Shown: positions 60,117 through 64,000 of the stretch, piece after piece | Layout: the number at the start of each line of letters is the position of its first letter | Numbering within the stretch: position 1 is the stretch's first letter | DNA from: Coemansia sp. RSA 487 | Taxonomy: Eukaryota > Kickxellomycota > Kickxellomycetes > Kickxellales > Kickxellaceae | Reading direction: 5' to 3' | Assembly: GCA_027577595.1 (NCBI GenBank) | Contig: JANBRJ010000004.1 | Coordinates: forward strand, 248,001 to 312,000 | DNA length: 64,000 bases | Made by a program: the position numbers and the translations under genes | The notes under the pieces: generated by a model | The model's database searches: none | The model's input: only the letters and a program-made list of their open reading frames with translations | Told to the model about the DNA's origin: nothing

Positions 60117-62702
60117 TCAGTCAAAGTTCATATCGTCGTCGCTGCTAACATCGCCGCCCGCACCCAGCCGGTAAGAGCTGTAGTACGAACCAATATCACC
60201 AACAGCAAATTCGCTGATATCGTTTCCGCGCTTGAACTTTGGCTTATTCTTGGACGCCAGCTCATCCTTCTTCCTCTTCTTCTTGTCGCTCTTTGCGGTA
60301 TCCGCCTTCTGGTTGTTGCCCTTGCCACTCGCAACCTGGCCAGGTGTCTCGCGCAGCGCAAATGCCTTGGCCAGATGGCCAAAGTGCAAGTGCCGGACAT
60401 GGAAAATATGGCGCTCGGCCGAGATATGCGTTGCGTATGCACGAATCGACGACAAGAACCCCTGCTTGGCCATCCGTGACGCTGTGACGTTTGTCACGAC
60501 AAAGCGCTCAAGTGTTGCTTGCCATTCGGCTGCACGAAGCTGCCACTCAGAGCCCTTGCCGACGCCTTCGTTCTTGGCCATCTGCTTGAGCACTTTCTCC
60601 ATAGACTCGTCGTCCGGCCGCAGTCCCTTTTCTTGGAGCAATGTCAGGTACTCGCTCTCGCTGGGCAGCAGGAATATAATGGCTTCACCGACACGACCGA
60701 GACGCGCTGTGCGTCCGACACGATGCAGGTACGACGCAATATCCGACGGCGGGTCAAACTGGATAATGGACGTGACGTTGGGCAGATCAAGACCACGGGC
60801 CGCAACGTCTGTTGTGAACAGAATTGATGCTGTTGTCATCTTGGAGAACTCGGCAAATGTCTCTGTGCGGTTCTTCTGCTGCATGCTTCCGTGCAGCCGG
60901 AACAGCTTTGCGCCAGGCAGAACGGTTGATTCAAGCGCGATATCCTCGTCCTTCAGAGTGGGTCCGCTCTTATCTGACTTTTCGCTTTTCTTGTCGTTGC
61001 TGCTCTTTTTGTTACCAGCATCGTCATCGTCATCGCTGTCGTCATCGCTAGCAAGCCCTTTGAACAGGTCGTCGGCGTACGACTTGGTGTCGTCCACAGC
61101 TGGCTCTTGCGCACCGTGAGCAAACAGAAAGTACATAAAGTCAACGGCATCCTTACACGACAAAAATACAATGATCTTGCTTGTTGACTGCCGGCGGAAC
61201 GTGTTCTTTAGCTGCGCAAGCAGAGTAACCAGCCGTAGCTTTGCAGGAACAATGACGGATTTCTGCACAAGCTGACTGGGGACCGAAAAGTTGTCCTCAC
61301 CATCCTCCGCACCGCCTTCTACATTCATAGCATCGCCTGCGTCTCCAGCCGAATCATCACAATTTCTCTTTCCATGAGCGGCTTCCTCTGCTGCCTGCTC
61401 AATGTTGTCGTGGACGCTGGTTGCGCTGATGAACACCGGATTGACAAGCGACTCGTTGGCCAGTTGCTTGACGTTATCGCGTAGCGTCGCCGAGCACAGA
61501 ACATTGATGCGGCGCTTCGGGAGCACCGTGGCTATCGATCTGATCCGCGGGTCCTGCATCTGGAAACGCATGGCTGCCTTGGAGTCAAGCAGCGCCAGGA
61601 TCTTTGTCAGCGTCTCCTCAAAGCCAAGCTCCATCAGACGGTCGGCCTCGTCCAGGACAAGCCACCGGAGGTTCCTGACATCGAAAGATTCCGTGTTCTC
61701 CAAGTGATCCAGCAGCCGCCCGGGCGTGCACGCAAGGATGCTAACGCCCTTGCGCAGCCTGGCTTTCTCAGACTGCTTCTTTTCTCCACCAATCACCATT
61801 CCAGGGACCACCCATCCGGCAGCGCTCTTCCGCGACTGTGATGCAAACGAGGCCGTTGTCAGCTTGCGTGCAGTCTCATACACTTGCTGCGCAAGCTCTC
61901 TGGTCGGTGTGAGTATGATAGCAAACGTACCCATATCGCGCGATGGACCCGAGTATGAGGGCGCCGCGCTCCCTGCATCGACCAGACGATGGAAGATTGG
62001 TAAGAGGTACGCCAATGTCTTACCTGATCCGGTTGCTGCTTGGATAAACACATCGTGCTCTGCATGTACCTCCGCATCGACGTCAAACGCATCGTTGTTT
62101 GTATGCCTTGTCGAGTGTTTAGTCTTGTTAGGCGCAGGTTTACCGATAATTGCAGGAATAGCGTTATTCTGGATAGCCGTTGGATTGGTGATGTCCATCT
62201 TTGCTTCCAAGAACTTGGAAATTTCTGGATCAAGCCCGATCCTCGCAAATGACGATGTATCGACCACCGCGTTGCTGGCCACCTTTTGCTCGTGCTCGTC
62301 TGGATAGTACGGCAGTGACGGAATCTCGGGGTTCTTTGTAAACAGTGATGAGATAACGTGCTTACTAGCTCTGTGCGACAGCGACGCCGCTGTATTCTGG
62401 GCAACCGGTTGTAGCTGCACATGGTCGTCTGTTACATTTGCTAGCTTCTTGTGCTCCCCGCTTGATCCAGTGCTCTGTGTCTGCGGCACTTTGCTTGCGT
62501 TGTATGTGGGCTGTGGTGGTATTTGGTAGTTGTTGCTTTCACCTCTGGTGCTCTGAGACGTCTGTTGCTCCTTGGCATATGCTCTGCGGCTTTTCCGTGT
62601 ATTGTTCCTCTTGTACTCTTGCTTTCGGTGACGGCGGGCAGCAAGTGCTATCGCGTCGCTGTCGGCAGAAGCAATATTGAGGAAAAAGCCGTCGTCCGCC
62701 AT
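60117..62702 (-). CDS. DEAD-box RNA helicase Dbp7 (DDX31)
   Basis: A nucleolar ATP-dependent RNA helicase of 861 residues for 60S subunit assembly. The Q motif region is FLEAKMDITNPTAIQNNAIPA. Walker A is ATGSGKT at 223-229, followed by TPTRELAQQ, TPGRLLDHLE, DEAD at 351-354 and a SAT motif (LCSATLRDN). Domain 2 has FLSCKDAVDFMYFLF, LFTTDVAARGLDLPNV and HRVGRTARLGR. The insertion of an acidic Asp/Ser-rich stretch between the two halves, and the C-terminal ERFVVTN...KQGFLSSIRAYATH region leading into HVRHLHFGHLAKAFALRETP, are Dbp7-like. A lysine-rich tail ends the protein. Single exon, ATG at 62702. Confidence 0.94.
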   Translation of the reverse strand: MADDGFFLNIASADSDAIALAARRHRKQEYKRNNTRKSRRAYAKEQQTSQSTRGESNNYQIPPQPTYNASKVPQTQSTGSSGEHKKLANVTDDHVQLQPVAQNTAASLSHRASKHVISSLFTKNPEIPSLPYYPDEHEQKVASNAVVDTSSFARIGLDPEISKFLEAKMDITNPTAIQNNAIPAIIGKPAPNKTKHSTRHTNNDAFDVDAEVHAEHDVFIQAATGSGKTLAYLLPIFHRLVDAGSAAPSYSGPSRDMGTFAIILTPTRELAQQVYETARKLTTASFASQSRKSAAGWVVPGMVIGGEKKQSEKARLRKGVSILACTPGRLLDHLENTESFDVRNLRWLVLDEADRLMELGFEETLTKILALLDSKAAMRFQMQDPRIRSIATVLPKRRINVLCSATLRDNVKQLANESLVNPVFISATSVHDNIEQAAEEAAHGKRNCDDSAGDAGDAMNVEGGAEDGEDNFSVPSQLVQKSVIVPAKLRLVTLLAQLKNTFRRQSTSKIIVFLSCKDAVDFMYFLFAHGAQEPAVDDTKSYADDLFKGLASDDDSDDDDDAGNKKSSNDKKSEKSDKSGPTLKDEDIALESTVLPGAKLFRLHGSMQQKNRTETFAEFSKMTTASILFTTDVAARGLDLPNVTSIIQFDPPSDIASYLHRVGRTARLGRVGEAIIFLLPSESEYLTLLQEKGLRPDDESMEKVLKQMAKNEGVGKGSEWQLRAAEWQATLERFVVTNVTASRMAKQGFLSSIRAYATHISAERHIFHVRHLHFGHLAKAFALRETPGQVASGKGNNQKADTAKSDKKKRKKDELASKNKPKFKRGNDISEFAVGDIGSYYSSYRLGAGGDVSSDDDMNFD

Positions 62703-63850
62703 TATGTAACGTTTTTAAAATAAAAAGGAAAGGAGGTAAAAAAAAAGCTACAATAGCAAGCGAAAAGAACAAATTACTTTTTTTGGCTGTTGAGACCTTA
62801 TTGATCGGGTTTTCTTGTCAAAAAAAGAAAAAAAGGTTTGTCCCTCAATCTAATTTTTGATCAGATCAACGCAATAATATACTATGGAAAGCAGACAAAC
62901 AGCGAATCGAAACTATGAACTCGTTTGGCTGATCCCGACAATATTACATATCGACATATGTTGTACATCATACAAATACAATTACAGTTCAGGCAACCGT
63001 GACAAACGAAGGGCCTGAAACCACTCTTCCTCCATATCCTCCGAGTCCCGCCTCTACAACAACGAGCACATCATCTAAAAAGCACATCGTATAGGTGCTA
63101 TGGTGGCTATGAACTTTGACCTCTAGATCTGGTTCCACGTGCAGGGACCACTATCAGAAACAAGAAGCCATGTCAGGTTGTTTGGTTGGGATATCATAAG
63201 CCAAATGCACGTTTTTCAATTTCTTGGGGCTTGCTTGCAGAAATTCGCGCACAAAAGTGCAGATAAAAAAGCACTGTTCTTTCTCTTTCAAGCCGTTTTT
63301 TTCATAACGCTGAAACCGCAAAATGCACACAACAAAGGAAATGTGTCATCGATGACCACTGATGCTGCGATCTGATCCCAACAACTCGCCCATCTGTAAT
63401 GGTACAGCGTTTCCGAAAGCTATAGTAAGACAAGCTGACGCAAATGTCATATCAACAGGCATCAGTAGTTTCATCGATATGACAGTCTGTATGCAGGGGG
63501 CGTGAGAGGCGGCCAACTGGTGCAAGAAACCGGCGCTGTCTGTCCAATTAGCCCCCTGCTTTTTGTAAGCGTCAAAGGCAAAACACATGGGAAATTGCAG
63601 AATGCAGTGAAAATTTGCGCTAAGCAAAGCGATTGCGCAAAGAGGGAGGGGGAAATTAAACGCCGCTGTGTCTCTAACGTCAACTATATAAATATTCTTG
63701 TCTTTTCGGCCGCTCCAGCTCTTTATGCTTCTTTGTCTCTCCTTTGGCATCATTTAATTATTCTCTCTTTTGAATAAACCATATATCAAGTACATCTCGC
63801 CGTTTTTATCTAGTTTGTTGCACTTTGACTTTCTATTTTTTTCACTAACC
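62703..63850. promoter_or_regulatory. divergent upstream region, Dbp7 / OHCU decarboxylase
   Basis: 1.15 kb between genes pointing away from each other, with no supportable coding frame. T-rich plus-strand sequence just before 63851 (TTTTTTCACTAACC) is typical of the leader here. No repeats or RNA genes were seen. Confidence 0.5.
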
Positions 63851-64000
63851 ATGTCTGCACAGCAACCATCGCTTCCCACCATCTCTGAAACCAACCACCT
63901 CGACCTGCCTGGGTTCATCAAAGTGATCTCGCTGCTCTTTGAGCCGACAGCCCTTCTAGCGCAGCGCATCTACAACTCGCGGCCATTCCAGAGCTACGAC
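63851..64000 (+). CDS. probable OHCU decarboxylase, N-terminal part (cut by window end)
   Basis: The first 50 codons of a gene that runs off the right edge. The sequence SLPTISETNHLDLPGF, followed by LLFEPTALLAQRIYNSRPFQSYD, resembles the beginning of fungal OHCU (2-oxo-4-hydroxy-4-carboxy-5-ureidoimidazoline) decarboxylases, which act after urate oxidase in uric acid breakdown. The LLFEPxxxLxxR...RPFxSY block is the basis of the call. The catalytic histidine lies beyond the window. The ATG at 63851 follows CACTAACC. Confidence 0.65.
   Translation, partial: MSAQQPSLPTISETNHLDLPGFIKVISLLFEPTALLAQRIYNSRPFQSYD

Noticed and set aside
60232-61119. Serine-rich 295-codon frame on the plus strand
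   Set aside because: It is fully antisense to the DEAD-box gene and its Ser/Arg bias mirrors that gene's codons.
1-64000. CRISPR arrays, LTR elements, rRNA genes, biosynthetic cluster
   Set aside because: No regularly spaced repeats, no long terminal repeats or polymerase-like frames, no rRNA sequence and no clustered tailoring enzymes were seen.

Overview
This window is nuclear DNA from a fungus, most likely an early-diverging one. Kickxellomycotina (Zoopagomycota) is my best guess, from overall gene style rather than from a marker gene. Genes are compact and on both strands. Introns are few (at most one per gene here) and mostly short, with GTATG/GTAAG-type donors. The content is plainly eukaryotic: ESCRT-III, a SNARE, alpha-arrestin, GPI inositol-deacylase, Mph1/FANCM helicase, EFL1, a BAH/AT-hook protein and an MT-A70 adenine methyltransferase. 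Many predicted proteins carry Ser/Gln/Gly-rich low-complexity tracts.

Layout. 1-4112: long gene-free leader with two strong foldbacks. 4113-6342: HSF-domain transcription factor (+). 6674-7573: secreted class 3 lipase (-). 8636-9462: decayed Tc1/mariner element with TA target sites and matching inverted repeats, followed by a lone third repeat end near 9.8 kb. 9848-15030: pirin and EFL1/RIA1 (-). 15447-19306: cytidine deaminase, MT-A70 protein and a second class 3 lipase (+). 19.6-20.5 kb: PPxY-motif protein (-). 20.5-24.0 kb: gene-free. 23968-26805: RING-finger protein (+). 27078-29328: alpha-arrestin (-). 31756-37239: Mph1/FANCM helicase (-). 37620-38432: membrane-anchored protein with a pacifastin-like cysteine module (-). 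39046-41265: HMG-CoA lyase and Vps20 (+). 41826-42551: second PPxY protein (-). 43858-45729: BAH/AT-hook protein (-). 47.3-47.7 kb: R-SNARE (-). 48494-54431: mARC-like MOSC protein, Rcl1 (-), Mrp10, MoCF-domain protein (-) and homoserine kinase. 54607-58314: Bst1/PGAP1 (-). 58993-59862: hexose-6-phosphate epimerase (-). 60117-62702: DEAD-box helicase Dbp7 (-). 63851 to the right edge: start of a probable OHCU decarboxylase (+).

There is no biosynthetic or defence-type cluster. The genes are mainly housekeeping. Three serve cytoplasmic ribosome assembly (EFL1, Rcl1, Dbp7). One is mitoribosomal (Mrp10). Two belong to molybdenum-cofactor families. Three carry PPxY motifs of the kind bound by Nedd4/Rsp5 ubiquitin ligases (arrestin and two uncharacterised proteins).

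The most interesting items are the pacifastin-like membrane protein, the MT-A70 protein with DPPL in place of DPPW (METTL14/MTA9-like) and its GC-AG intron, an RGG-rich insertion inside the Mph1 helicase core, the divergent recognition helix of the HSF protein, and the two foldbacks upstream of that gene. I saw no tRNA or rRNA gene, CRISPR array or LTR element.
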